Part shown: in pieces, positions 36,703-45,521 of the stretch
Position numbering within the stretch: position 1 is the first letter of the stretch
How the letters are laid out: each line of letters begins with the position of its first letter
Origin: Candidatus Bathyarchaeota archaeon
Lineage (GTDB): Archaea > Thermoproteota > Bathyarchaeia > TCS64
Assembly: GCA_014730055.1 (NCBI GenBank)
Contig: WJIV01000058.1
Coordinates: forward strand, 1-49,524
DNA length: 49,524 bases
Direction: 5' to 3'
Made by a program: the position numbers and the translations under genes
Notes under the pieces: generated by a model
The model's database searches: none
What the model saw: the letters and a program-made list of their open reading frames with translations, nothing else
What the model was told of the DNA's origin: nothing

Positions 36703-37491
36703 ATGATAGTAGTTAAAGACCTCACCCTAGATAACATAGAGGATGTTTTTAGAATATGTTCTCGAAATAGGCTAAATGATCCACTTCAGGAAGAAGGAAT
36801 ATGCATAAAGAGAGAGTGGCTTTTGGAAATGTTGGAAGAAATTGGGCCAATAACCAAGATCGGATACTATAATGAAGAACCCTCAGCCCAGGTTATGTTC
36901 TACCCAGAGAAAGCTGTACCCTATATTCCATTCCCGAGGGAGATGGTTCTGAGAATAGAATGCATTTATAACTCAAACCCCGAAGCTCAGGGAAAAGGCA
37001 TAGGATCAGAATTGATAGAAAATTTGAAGAGAGACGCAAGAACTGGCATGGATTGTTTGGGTGGAGAATCTCCAGAGTTTATTGTAGTTAACGTCTTCAA
37101 TACTGGTGAGGGTATCTCTATGGAAGAATTTTATCTTTCAAAAGGATTCAAGAGAGGAAAAGATGAGTTATTTTACGAGATCAAAGGAAAATATTATCCC
37201 TCGATTATGATAGAATATGAAAACCGAGTTGAAGACAAAAACAAGGCACTAATATTTTATGACCGAAACTGTGAGTACAGTTATACCTTTGCCAAGCTAA
37301 AAAAGGAAACTATAATGGAGATAAAACCAGATTTGGAGGTTATCCTTATTGATGTTTGGAAAAAGCCTTCTGAATTTGCTTCGAGAGGGGGAAATTATCT
37401 AATTATAAATTCAGTGCCAATCGATACTCATATTGGAAATAGAGAAGAATTTGTAAATGAGGTACAAATAGCTCTTGAAAATAATTTTTAA
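36703..37491 (+). CDS. GNAT acetyltransferase fused to a YoaP-like thioredoxin-fold domain
   Basis: A 262-residue protein. Residues 1-160 are a GNAT fold with the acetyl-CoA loop NPEAQGKGIGSELIENLK. Residues 175-262 resemble the YoaP-like C-terminal domain, with ALIFYDRNCEYSYTFAK followed by a predicted strand VILIDVWKK and YLIINSVPIDTHI, like a thioredoxin-type fold with one cysteine. The substrate is unknown. Start is ATG 36703. It is convergent with tRNA-Ser. Confidence 0.82.
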   Translation: MIVVKDLTLDNIEDVFRICSRNRLNDPLQEEGICIKREWLLEMLEEIGPITKIGYYNEEPSAQVMFYPEKAVPYIPFPREMVLRIECIYNSNPEAQGKGIGSELIENLKRDARTGMDCLGGESPEFIVVNVFNTGEGISMEEFYLSKGFKRGKDELFYEIKGKYYPSIMIEYENRVEDKNKALIFYDRNCEYSYTFAKLKKETIMEIKPDLEVILIDVWKKPSEFASRGGNYLIINSVPIDTHIGNREEFVNEVQIALENNF

Positions 37492-37519
37492 AATTAATGC
37501 GAAATAGCTATCAAATTTA

Positions 37520-37606
37520 TGGCGCCGGGTGAGGGATTTGAACCCTCGCGCGGTCACCCGCACTGACTTAGCAGGCCAGCTCCCTGCCAGGCTAGGAGAA
37601 CCCGGC
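37520..37606 (-). tRNA. tRNA-Ser (anticodon GCU), CCA encoded
   Basis: Minus-strand class II tRNA. The acceptor stem is GCCGGGT (37606-37600) with ACCCGGC (37530-37524). A long variable arm GCGGG/CCGC follows the anticodon stem, and the T arm reads GAGGGTTCAAATCCCTC. The anticodon loop is CTGCTAA, giving GCU for AGC/AGU serine codons. The discriminator G is followed by a genomically encoded CCA (37522-37520). It lies 29 bp downstream of the YtcJ-like gene on the same strand. Confidence 0.95.
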
Positions 37607-37635
37607 AACCTAAGACTATGCATCGCCACCTTATT

Positions 37636-39243
37636 TTAAACGTTATCTTCAAAGTCGTATACCTTTATCCCATTTACAAAGGTCATAAGACATTTCCATT
37701 CTTTTAGTCCTTCGACACTAGAATCAAGAGGATTAAAATTCCATATTGCTAAATCGGCGTATTTACCTATTTCTATACTTCCAATTTTGTCTTCCATAAA
37801 ACAATGCCTAGATGCTGAGGTTGTATAAAATTCAAGAGCAGTTTTCTTATCTACTGATTCTTCATGTCCTAAGATTTTACCTTTAATTGTTTTTCGTGCA
37901 ACAGATGCATATAGACCAATATTTGGTAGGGGAGGAGTTACTGTAGCATCATGGCTTATTCCAACATGGACATTTTTCTCTTTTAGCGTTTTTACTGGCA
38001 TACAGGATTTACATTTTTCATGACCTAATGCTTCAATAAAGCTATCACCGAGGAAGTATAGGAAGGGTGTTTGTGTATTTATTACAATTCCAAATTCCAT
38101 TATCTTTTCTAATGCTTTTATTGTGGGAAAGTAACAGTGAACCAATTGATGTCGGGGGTCCGGTCTTGGAGACTTAGTTTGGGCCAACTGATACGCCTCT
38201 AGGGCGATATCTATAGCTTTATCCCCTATTGCATGTATTGCTATTTGGAAACCATTTCTGTGTCCTTCAAAAACCATTTCCTTTAATGTGTCAGATTCAA
38301 TCATCTGTACTCCATTATTTTGTGGGTCATCAATATACCCATCATAGAAAAGTGCTGTTCTCGGGCCAACTCCACCATCTAACGCTATTTTTAACCCAAT
38401 TATTCTAAGATTATCATCTCCTCCTACAACATAATTATCAATTGCCCACTTGATTTCTTCTCTATCATGCAGAAAGCCAATCTGTAAGAGAACTCTCAGA
38501 TTAAGTTCATCTTTATCTCTACAGAGTGTATATGCCTCGATTCCATCTTGCATAATCCCTGGTTCGATAATAGTTGTGAAGCCGACTGAGTTAAAATCTC
38601 TACAGCCCTTTTTAATAGCTTCAATCTTCTGATCAACGCTCCATTCAATAACATCCAGAACTAAATTCATAGCCCTCCCTCTCAATAGGCCAGTAGGTTT
38701 ACCATTAGCGTCTTTATCGATTTTCCCGAATTCTGGATCGCTTGTAGTGTCTTCCACTCCAGCTAATTCTAATGCTTTAGTATTCGCTACGCCCATCTCA
38801 AATACTCTTTTGATGAAAACAGGGTTTTGTGGAGCCACTGAATCAAGATCCTTACGATTTGGAAACCTATTCTCTTCGAGAAGAGTCTCGTCCCAGACAT
38901 GCCCAATTATCCATTCTCCAGGATTAGAATCTTTAACTCGTCTTCCGACTAATTCCTGTATTTCTCGAATATTTTTAGCCTTTGGGTAACGGATGTCTAA
39001 AATAAATTCAGAAGATAAGCCATGCTCCAGAAGATGATCATGAGTATTTATGAGCCCTGGGGTTACAGCTTTCCCATCAATATCAATCACTTCAGTTAAA
39101 GGTCCAATTAATCGTTTCACCTCTGGTTTATGTCCAGCAGCAATAATTTTTCCATTTTTTACAGCAATGGCTCTAACTATTCGATTATTATTATCTAAAG
39201 TAATAATGGGTCCATTTTGTAATACTAAGTCTGCAAATTCCAT
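37636..39243 (-). CDS. YtcJ-like amidohydrolase (amidohydrolase 3 family)
   Basis: A 535-residue protein with the family pattern: VTPGLINTHDHLLEHGL (HxH), EWIIGHVWDE, GLKIALDGGVGPRTALFYDGY, FQIAIHAIGDKAIDIAL, HQLVHCYFPT and GISHDATVTPPLPN. The final sandwich strands read KYADLAIWNFNPLD. The metal-dependent hydrolase activity is likely, and the substrate is unknown. Start is ATG 39243. It is 32 bp downstream of rpiA on the same strand. Confidence 0.88.
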   Translation of the reverse strand: MEFADLVLQNGPIITLDNNNRIVRAIAVKNGKIIAAGHKPEVKRLIGPLTEVIDIDGKAVTPGLINTHDHLLEHGLSSEFILDIRYPKAKNIREIQELVGRRVKDSNPGEWIIGHVWDETLLEENRFPNRKDLDSVAPQNPVFIKRVFEMGVANTKALELAGVEDTTSDPEFGKIDKDANGKPTGLLRGRAMNLVLDVIEWSVDQKIEAIKKGCRDFNSVGFTTIIEPGIMQDGIEAYTLCRDKDELNLRVLLQIGFLHDREEIKWAIDNYVVGGDDNLRIIGLKIALDGGVGPRTALFYDGYIDDPQNNGVQMIESDTLKEMVFEGHRNGFQIAIHAIGDKAIDIALEAYQLAQTKSPRPDPRHQLVHCYFPTIKALEKIMEFGIVINTQTPFLYFLGDSFIEALGHEKCKSCMPVKTLKEKNVHVGISHDATVTPPLPNIGLYASVARKTIKGKILGHEESVDKKTALEFYTTSASRHCFMEDKIGSIEIGKYADLAIWNFNPLDSSVEGLKEWKCLMTFVNGIKVYDFEDNV

Positions 39244-39275
39244 ATATAATTAATATTTGTCTACATATTTAGAGA

Positions 39276-39980
39276 TCAAGGTACTCTCTTAATCTTCTCA
39301 ACGGAATTCCTTGTTCCAATATAGGCTGTACTAGCGTATCCTAAGAATAAACCTGTCTCAAGTACACCTTGAATACTATGAAGATTACTATTAAGTTCAC
39401 GAGGAGAATCAATGGGACCAAAATCTGCTTCAATTAAATTATTACCGTTATCTGTAACAACTGGGCCGACTTTATTACTGGATTGTCTCAAATAAACTCC
39501 TGCTCCCATTTTTTCAAGCTTCAATTGAACGGGGGTAACTGCGATAGGGTGTACTTCCAAGTAAACAGGTTGATTAATTCCAAGTTTACAAGACTTTTTT
39601 GTCTCATCCATTATGAGAACATATTCTTCACAGCAGCTTGCGACAATTTTTTCTCTCAACAGAGCACCGCCATGACCTTTAATAGCGTTCAATTCTGAAT
39701 CAATCTGATCTGCTCCATCGAATCCAAAGTCAAGTTGGGGATATTCATCTAGTGTAGTTAATTGTATACGAGCTTTAACAGCCTCCTGTATTGCTTGATA
39801 ACTTGTCGGTACTCCTTTTATTCCACTTAAATCATTATTTTTTATCTCGTTACCAATCAATCTTATAGCTTCTGCTGCAGTTGTTCCACTACCAAGTCCA
39901 ATAGTCATATCATCAGTAATATGCTCAACAACTTTTGCTGCAGCGCGTATTTTTGCATTTTCCCTCCAACTCATAGTCAT
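39276..39980 (-). CDS. rpiA: Ribose-5-phosphate isomerase A
   Basis: A 234-residue RpiA that interconverts ribulose-5-phosphate and ribose-5-phosphate. Motifs are IGLGSGTTAAEAI, FDGADQID, KGHGGALLREKI, IMDETK and a C-terminal GLFLGYASTAYIGT. It probably completes pentose supply with the hexuloisomerase at 5074. The ATG at 39980 shares an ATGA overlap with the upstream coiled-coil gene, while a second ATG (39974) lies two codons in. Confidence 0.95.
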   Translation of the reverse strand: MTMSWRENAKIRAAAKVVEHITDDMTIGLGSGTTAAEAIRLIGNEIKNNDLSGIKGVPTSYQAIQEAVKARIQLTTLDEYPQLDFGFDGADQIDSELNAIKGHGGALLREKIVASCCEEYVLIMDETKKSCKLGINQPVYLEVHPIAVTPVQLKLEKMGAGVYLRQSSNKVGPVVTDNGNNLIEADFGPIDSPRELNSNLHSIQGVLETGLFLGYASTAYIGTRNSVEKIKRVP

Positions 39981-40771
39981 GCCTCTAGTTCAAGGCGATC
40001 TAATTCCTCAAGTTCTTTTAAGACATCTTCTTTTAGCTTTTCCAATCTGTCTTCTACTGAGTCGCCTCGAGGACTTTCTTCTTCCTCATCTTCAATCTCT
40101 TCATCAATAAGATCAGCTTCTTCAGGCTCTTCTTTCTCTTCCTCAGGTTCTGCTTTAGTAACGGGTTTACTGCGTTGCTCACGTCTCCGTTTAGTGGTTT
40201 TTTTCTTAGGTTTAATATCTTCAACAGATGGCTCTGGTTTTTCAATGTCCAGTTCTTTGATTATCATATCTATTTTAATCTGTGTATCATTCAGTGTTTC
40301 TTGGAATTGATGGATTATACTTGAGCGTATTTCTTCAAGCTCATTTAAGCTCACTATTAACTCTGCTTTACGAAGTTCATCACTAACACTTTTCATTTCA
40401 GCATCGTAGTTGCTTGCAAGTCTTTCTCTTTCTTCGCGACTGATCTCACCTTCATCTTCAGCTTCAAATAGTCTCTTCATGACCATTCCGAGGATCTCTT
40501 GTTGAAGAGTTAGTGTTCTTATCTTACTTCGTGCTTTTTCCACCTGGGTTCTTTCTGTTATTGATTCAATTTTTGGTACCTTTAATTGCCCCTCTTCTGC
40601 TTCGATCTTTAGTTTAAGAGATTCCTGATCAGTTTTCTGCGATTCACTGCTTTTTGCTTTACCTTTTCGAGAGACATCGCTTGTTGCTCTTAAGAACATA
40701 ACTATTGCGACAGCGGCTACACCTAATGCACCTATTCCAAGGATCAAATCCGCTGTTAGCTCTATAGCCAT
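39977..40771 (-). CDS. Membrane-anchored coiled-coil protein with acidic tail region
   Basis: A 264-residue protein. The N-terminus has one hydrophobic helix (LILGIGALGVAAVAIVMFL), followed by a charged linker, then a long heptad-rich helix with KARSKIRTLTLQQEILGM through ELEEIRSSIIHQFQETL. A basic KPKKKTTKRRREQR patch and a Glu/Asp-rich stretch (EEIEDEEEE) follow, with a last short helix. I do not recognise the family. Its stop overlaps the rpiA start (ATGA). I chose ATG 40771 (MAIELT) over TTG 40792. Confidence 0.72.
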   Translation of the reverse strand: MAIELTADLILGIGALGVAAVAIVMFLRATSDVSRKGKAKSSESQKTDQESLKLKIEAEEGQLKVPKIESITERTQVEKARSKIRTLTLQQEILGMVMKRLFEAEDEGEISREERERLASNYDAEMKSVSDELRKAELIVSLNELEEIRSSIIHQFQETLNDTQIKIDMIIKELDIEKPEPSVEDIKPKKKTTKRRREQRSKPVTKAEPEEEKEEPEEADLIDEEIEDEEEESPRGDSVEDRLEKLKEDVLKELEELDRLELEA

Positions 40772-40949
40772 TATCTTCACCCTTAATTTCAAGCCCAGAA
40801 TATATAAGCGCTCACATTTTTCTGCGACAATTTAATTAAAATATCATGATTTTCGGTTAAAAGGGGAATACAAAAAGACAGTAAAAAATTTAATTTAAAA
40901 AAATAATTAATTCTAAAATTCTATAACGTAAAATATTATGGGGGATTCG

Positions 40950-40957
40950 ATTTTATA
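40950..40957 (+). promoter_or_regulatory. TATA-like box for the HypE-ThiN gene
   Basis: TTTTATAG is centred about 26 bases before the TTG start at 40979. An in-frame TAG at 40964-40966 prevents any longer reading frame, so a leaderless start is likely. Confidence 0.45.
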
Positions 40958-40978
40958 GGCAGTTAGGATATATTAGAA

Positions 40979-42418
40979 TTGATTAACTTGGTCGATGTGC
41001 TGGGATTAGGAAAAGTATCCAAGGAGATTTTCGATAGAAGTGTTCGCCCGTTTCTCCCTATAGAGAAACTTGAGCTTGATGGGACTATTATTGATCTAAA
41101 AAGAAATACAGTTATTGCTCATAGTCCAAGTATAGGTGTCCCTTTAGAAGCACTTGGCTTTTTTGCGTTTCATTACTCTGCGAGTAATGTCGCGAGCAAA
41201 TTTGGAAAGCCAAAATACATGATAACTGGACTATATTTACCTTTAAAAACAAAGGAAAGAGACCTAAAAATAATTTCCGAGAATCTTGGTAGAGAAGCGC
41301 GTAAGTATGGTGTAAAGATAATTGCTGGTCAAACAGCAACATATTCTGGTCTGGAGATTCCTCTCATAACCAGCACATGTTTAGGAGAGCAAGTGAGAGA
41401 GCCCATTAAACCGGAAATTGGTGATCGTGTCTTAATTATAGGAGAGGTCGGATATGAAGGTATTTGGCTAGATGAATTGAGTCGAGGCGTTAAAGATAGA
41501 GACTGGAAACAATACACGCCCCTACCTATTGCTCTGAAACTTCAATCTTGTCAGGAGGTTAAAGTTATGCATGATGTGTCTGAGGGAGGGGTAAAGGGCG
41601 CTTTATTAGAAATTGTGGAATCTTTAAATGTTGGAATTGAAGTCGATTCTACCGGAATTAAATTCGCAAAAAGCTTAGAAGAAAAGAAGGGAGATCCTTT
41701 ACGTTCACCATCTTACGGTACATTGATTACAATAACTTCGAAAGATGGAGTAAAAAAAGTCCGGGAGATCTGTAAAAGTATAGGATATTCACTAAGTAAT
41801 ATTGGAAGAATTTCAAAGGAAAAGATACTTCTTGTTGACAAAGAACAGGTAATTGAACAAAAACGAGTTTTATTAGATGAGATATATGGATCTTTTAGAC
41901 CCAAAGACGAAGTTTTAAATGAACTCGAAAAAGCAGCATATGAGCTTGTTAATATCGAGGGTCTGGCGAGTTTAATTCCACAAGTTGGAACAAATATTGT
42001 ATATGCTAAGAAAAATGCCAAAGATATTGAAGATGTTGCAGGAATAAGTGGAAGGATTGTTAGGACTGTTGATGGACCATTAATTTGTGGAGAGATAAGT
42101 TATGGAGGATCCTACAATCTTTCAAAAGTTATAATTGAGGCAATTAAACTTGATAAACACAAACGTTCAGCTATAAATCTAAAATTTAATGAAAGAATCA
42201 CTCAAAAATTACAAAGTATTGGACTAGATACAGTGACAATTCCTATGGAACTTAAAAAAGGTGAATGCCCTGTAGTTCTTTATATTAATAAATCACAGGA
42301 AATCCATGACGTATACATACATCCCGGAAGCTTGGGTATTGAACCAACTACAACTATCATAAGTGATAATCCAAGTTTACTGGTTACATTAATGACTAGG
42401 TTGGCCAAATTTGAGTGA
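40979..42418 (+). CDS. HypE/AIR-synthase-like domain fused to a ThiN domain
   Basis: A 479-residue two-part protein. Residues 1-310 have the PurM/HypE/ThiL superfamily fold: PLEALGFFAFHYSASNVASKFG, IIAGQTATYSG and HDVSEGGVKGALLEIV. Residues 333-479 match ThiN, the archaeal thiamine-phosphate synthase domain: LIPQVGTNIVYAKKNA, EDVAGISGRIVR, GGSYNLSKVIIEAIK and KRSAINLKFNE. At the GS-x-His position that I recall in catalytic ThiN, residue 380 is Asn, so the domain may sense rather than make thiamine phosphate. A TATA-like box (about 40950-40957) sits close to 25 bases before the TTG 40979 start, suggesting a leaderless mRNA. Confidence 0.78.
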   Translation: MINLVDVLGLGKVSKEIFDRSVRPFLPIEKLELDGTIIDLKRNTVIAHSPSIGVPLEALGFFAFHYSASNVASKFGKPKYMITGLYLPLKTKERDLKIISENLGREARKYGVKIIAGQTATYSGLEIPLITSTCLGEQVREPIKPEIGDRVLIIGEVGYEGIWLDELSRGVKDRDWKQYTPLPIALKLQSCQEVKVMHDVSEGGVKGALLEIVESLNVGIEVDSTGIKFAKSLEEKKGDPLRSPSYGTLITITSKDGVKKVREICKSIGYSLSNIGRISKEKILLVDKEQVIEQKRVLLDEIYGSFRPKDEVLNELEKAAYELVNIEGLASLIPQVGTNIVYAKKNAKDIEDVAGISGRIVRTVDGPLICGEISYGGSYNLSKVIIEAIKLDKHKRSAINLKFNERITQKLQSIGLDTVTIPMELKKGECPVVLYINKSQEIHDVYIHPGSLGIEPTTTIISDNPSLLVTLMTRLAKFE

Positions 42419-43064
42419 AATAATAAAAGTTTTTGACAAGGCTTCACTTCATTACGACGACTGGTATCAGCACCCCCAAGGAAGTCAAATTTTTGAAGCT
42501 GAATTAAAAGCAATAAAGTTCATGATTCAAGAATCAGGAATAGGGTTAGAGTTGGGTGCTGGTACAGGAATGTTTGCAAAAAAAATTACTCAACCTAATA
42601 GGTTGATTGTTTGTCTAGACCCTTCAAAAGATATGTTGAAAAGGGCAATAGAGAAAAATCTTATTAGTATAATAAGTGTTGGAGAATCATTACCTTTCAG
42701 AAATAAAGTATTTCATTTCGTTTACTTAATAACAGTTTTAGAGTTCTTAAATAACCCAGAAAGGGTTTTAGACGAGATAAATTCAGCTAATCAAGGACCC
42801 ATAGTAATACTTTTTATAAATAGTGAAAGCTCCTGGGGAAATTTCTATAGAAAGATTGGTGATGCTGGTGACCCTGTATTCAGTAACGCCAAAATATTTA
42901 GTTTATCTGAATTAGAAGAACTTCTAAACGATGAAGGATTTAAGATTGTTGATAAAATTGGGACTCTTACCACAAACCCCATTAACATGAAAGTAGGAAA
43001 AGAGTTGGTTGACCCATCTGAAGAATCCGGGGTAATTATAATTAAGATTACGAAAGCTGGATAA
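42411..43064 (+). CDS. Class I SAM-dependent methyltransferase
   Basis: A 217-residue protein with the SAM-binding loop LELGAGTGMFAKKI, the acidic LIVCLDPSKDMLKRA strand, and FHFVYLITVLEFLNNPERVL as motif II/III. It resembles UbiE/Methyltransf_11 enzymes. The substrate is unknown. It starts with TTG 42411, overlapping the end of the HypE-ThiN gene by 8 bp, so the two are probably coupled. The 320 bp downstream holds the promoter and riboswitch of thiT. Confidence 0.85.
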   Translation: MSEIIKVFDKASLHYDDWYQHPQGSQIFEAELKAIKFMIQESGIGLELGAGTGMFAKKITQPNRLIVCLDPSKDMLKRAIEKNLISIISVGESLPFRNKVFHFVYLITVLEFLNNPERVLDEINSANQGPIVILFINSESSWGNFYRKIGDAGDPVFSNAKIFSLSELEELLNDEGFKIVDKIGTLTTNPINMKVGKELVDPSEESGVIIIKITKAG

Positions 43065-43250
43065 AATGCATCCCATATTTTCTTATCTCGAAAGGTTACC
43101 ATTTTAGAGACTGAGTTGTGACCTCTTTTTTCAAAATTTGCATCTTCCTATTCCATGATTGTTTATTCAATCTGAATATATCCTATTGTCGGATGTTCCA
43201 GTCTCCATATTAACCTAATAGGGATAACATGATAAAATTCTGTCCAAAAA

Positions 43251-43277
43251 AACATCACGCTTATAAACAGTGATGTT
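43251..43277 (+). promoter_or_regulatory. Inverted repeat enclosing the thiT TATA box
   Basis: AACATCAC (43251-43258) and GTGATGTT (43270-43277) are perfect 8-base complements. The 11-base spacer contains CTTATAAAC, a good archaeal TATA box. Transcription would start near 43290, just before the TPP aptamer. A repressor bound to the repeat would block TBP, so I propose an operator. This is inference from position and symmetry. Confidence 0.5.
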
Positions 43278-43293
43278 ATGAAACGTATTCGAA

Positions 43294-43379
43294 AGGGGAG
43301 CTAGAACACAGTCTGGCTGAGAGGTACACAAGTGTGTCGACCCTTGGAACCTGATCCAGGTAATACTGGCGGAGGGACC
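43294..43379 (+). promoter_or_regulatory. TPP riboswitch (THI element) before thiT
   Basis: The aptamer consensus is clear: GGGGAGC (43294 on), CTGAGA (43317-43322), a small ACAC/GTGT hairpin, ACCCTTGGAACCTGAT (43340-43355), GGTAATACTGGCG (43359-43371) and GGAGGGA (43371-43377). The thiT ATG at 43384 follows within 10 bases, and the GGAGG is also the likely ribosome site. Ligand binding would sequester it, so control is probably translational. Confidence 0.95.
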
Positions 43380-43383
43380 TAAA

Positions 43384-43902
43384 ATGAAAAAGAATGAAAT
43401 AAATACACAAGTATTAGCTGAAGTTGCGATTTCGGTAGCATTAGCATACGTATTGAATCTTGTAATAATTTACCATCTTCCACAGGGAGGATCTGTTACC
43501 CTTGGGAGTATGGTTCCAATTCTATTGCTTGCATTGAGAAGAGGACCAACTGTTGGTATATTTTCTGGTGTTGTCTTTGGGTTCTTACAGATGTTCTTTG
43601 GTGGTTACTGGTTTACACTAATACAGGTATTACTCGACTATCCCATTGCATTTGCCTGTCTTGGAATCGCTGGATTCTTCAGGAAGCAACCTTTGATAGG
43701 TGTCACAATCTCCTTACTCGGGAGATTATTTATGCATGTGATATCAGGGGTTGTTTTTTTCGCTGAATTCGCGCCACCAAATCAGAGCCCAGTTATTTAC
43801 AGCTTAATTTATAATGCTAGCTACATGGTGCCTGAATTGATAATCAGCGGTGTACTCATTTTCCTTTTGATAAAAAGGGGAATACTCGAATACAATATCT
43901 AA
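43384..43902 (+). CDS. thiT: Thiamine ECF transporter S component ThiT
   Basis: A 172-residue membrane protein with about six hydrophobic segments. VTLGSMVPILLLALRRGP and QVLLDYPIAFACLGIAGFF are typical of ThiT. It binds thiamine and delivers it through EcfT and EcfA, probably the module at 6991-9488. The TPP riboswitch directly upstream confirms its link to thiamine. Start is ATG 43384. Confidence 0.95.
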   Translation: MKKNEINTQVLAEVAISVALAYVLNLVIIYHLPQGGSVTLGSMVPILLLALRRGPTVGIFSGVVFGFLQMFFGGYWFTLIQVLLDYPIAFACLGIAGFFRKQPLIGVTISLLGRLFMHVISGVVFFAEFAPPNQSPVIYSLIYNASYMVPELIISGVLIFLLIKRGILEYNI

Positions 43903-44004
43903 AACTTTTTTTATACGCAATCTAAGTTACTCAAATTGCTTATAACCTACTCTCTGTTTGAAGTTAAAAGCTCGGTGCATGAATTGAGTGATAAAGAATT
44001 CTAT

Positions 44005-45519
44005 ATGAGTCATTATTCGCCAAATATCGAAGAAAATCTGCCCAATAAGGTTTGGATATATGATACAACACTTAGAGACGGAGAGCAGATGCCAGGGGTA
44101 ACTTATACAATTGAGGAGAAAATCGCAATAGCAAGACAGCTTGACAGACTGCAAGTCCCGAAAATTGAGGCGGGGTTTCCCATTACCAGTCCAGGAGAAA
44201 AGGAAGCAGTAAAGAGAATAGCTGCTTTAGGTCTTGATTCGACAATTTGTGCTCTTGCTAGACCACTTAAAGGGGATATTGATAGGGCTTTGGAGTGTGA
44301 TGTATCCTATATACACGTTTTCATCAGCACCAGCGATCTTCACATCGAACACATGATGAATACAACAAGAGAGAAAGTAATGGAAAGAACAATATATGGG
44401 ATAGAATACGCTCGTGATCACGGCGTAAGGGTCGAATATAGCCCACAGGATGCAACTCGCACAGATATGGATTATCTAAAAGATATTTGTAAAGCTGCTG
44501 CTGATACGGGGGCAGAGATTCTTAATATACCAGACACCGTGGGTGTAATGACACCTAGAATAACTTATGAATTTTTCAAAGAATTGAAAGATAGTGTTGA
44601 TACACCTCTAAGTGCGCATGCTCACAATGACCTAGGTCAAGCAACTGCAACAAGCTTAGCAGCTATAGAAGCTGGAGCCGAGCAGATTCACGTTTGCGTA
44701 AATGGTTTAGGAGAGAGAGCTGGAAATACAAGTTTAGAAGAAGTAGCTGTTAGTTTAATAGCTCAATATGGAATAGAGACTGGCTTAGATTACAGTAAGA
44801 TAGCGGAGACGAGCTCTCTTGTTCAGCGTTTTAGTGGTATATATATGACTCCAAACACTCCAATAGTTGGAGATAACGCTTTCTCACATGAAGCAGGCAT
44901 ACATGTACATGGATTACTTGGACATAGAGGAAATTATGAGATAATTAACGCAGATTTCGTAGGAAAAAAATCTAGGTTACACGCTGGGAAACATGCTGGA
45001 AGACACGGAATATTTAAACTCGTTACAGAAATGGGTTTGGAACCAAGTGAAGAGCAATTAAAGCAGATAGCTGACGAGGTTAAGAATCTTGGTGATACTG
45101 GTAAAGTTGTCTCAGATAGTGATCTATATGCAATCGCGAAAAATGTTATGGATATTCGTATTGAGGACAGAGTTAAGCTAGAGCAATTGCTTGTAGTAAC
45201 AGGAAATACTATTAACCCTACTGCATCGGTCTCGTTGCTTGTGGATGAAAAAAATATTACGGGGAGCGGTGTTGGAAATGGTCCAATTGATGCAGCAATA
45301 AATGCTATACGGAATGGAGTCAATCAGTTTGCGAACATAGAGTTGGAAAAATTCAACATGAAAGCTATAACGGGAGGTACAGACGCCGTTGCTGATGTAA
45401 CTGTAACAGTACGTAGAGGTGAAAATACTATAATGGCAAGTAGTGTACATGGTGATACAGTCATGGCTTCTGTTGAAGCTATTTTAAAGGGCATGAATAG
45501 GTTACTGGAGAAAGATTAG
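44005..45519 (+). CDS. leuA: 2-isopropylmalate synthase (LeuA family)
   Basis: About 504 residues. The N-terminal TIM barrel has TTLRDGEQMPGV, metal ligands in LSAHAHNDLGQATATS and NGLGERAGNTSLEEV. The linker and the C-terminal LeuA allosteric domain (about residues 370-504, ending MASVEAILKGMNRL) are complete. It condenses acetyl-CoA with 2-oxoisovalerate in leucine synthesis. Citramalate synthase is a close relative, but the adjacent leuCD favours LeuA or either. I chose ATG 44005. A TTG at 43936 would add 23 residues and fits a leaderless start from the TATA-like TTTTTTATAC at about 43910. Confidence 0.88.
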   Translation: MSHYSPNIEENLPNKVWIYDTTLRDGEQMPGVTYTIEEKIAIARQLDRLQVPKIEAGFPITSPGEKEAVKRIAALGLDSTICALARPLKGDIDRALECDVSYIHVFISTSDLHIEHMMNTTREKVMERTIYGIEYARDHGVRVEYSPQDATRTDMDYLKDICKAAADTGAEILNIPDTVGVMTPRITYEFFKELKDSVDTPLSAHAHNDLGQATATSLAAIEAGAEQIHVCVNGLGERAGNTSLEEVAVSLIAQYGIETGLDYSKIAETSSLVQRFSGIYMTPNTPIVGDNAFSHEAGIHVHGLLGHRGNYEIINADFVGKKSRLHAGKHAGRHGIFKLVTEMGLEPSEEQLKQIADEVKNLGDTGKVVSDSDLYAIAKNVMDIRIEDRVKLEQLLVVTGNTINPTASVSLLVDEKNITGSGVGNGPIDAAINAIRNGVNQFANIELEKFNMKAITGGTDAVADVTVTVRRGENTIMASSVHGDTVMASVEAILKGMNRLLEKD

Positions 45520-45521
45520 AC

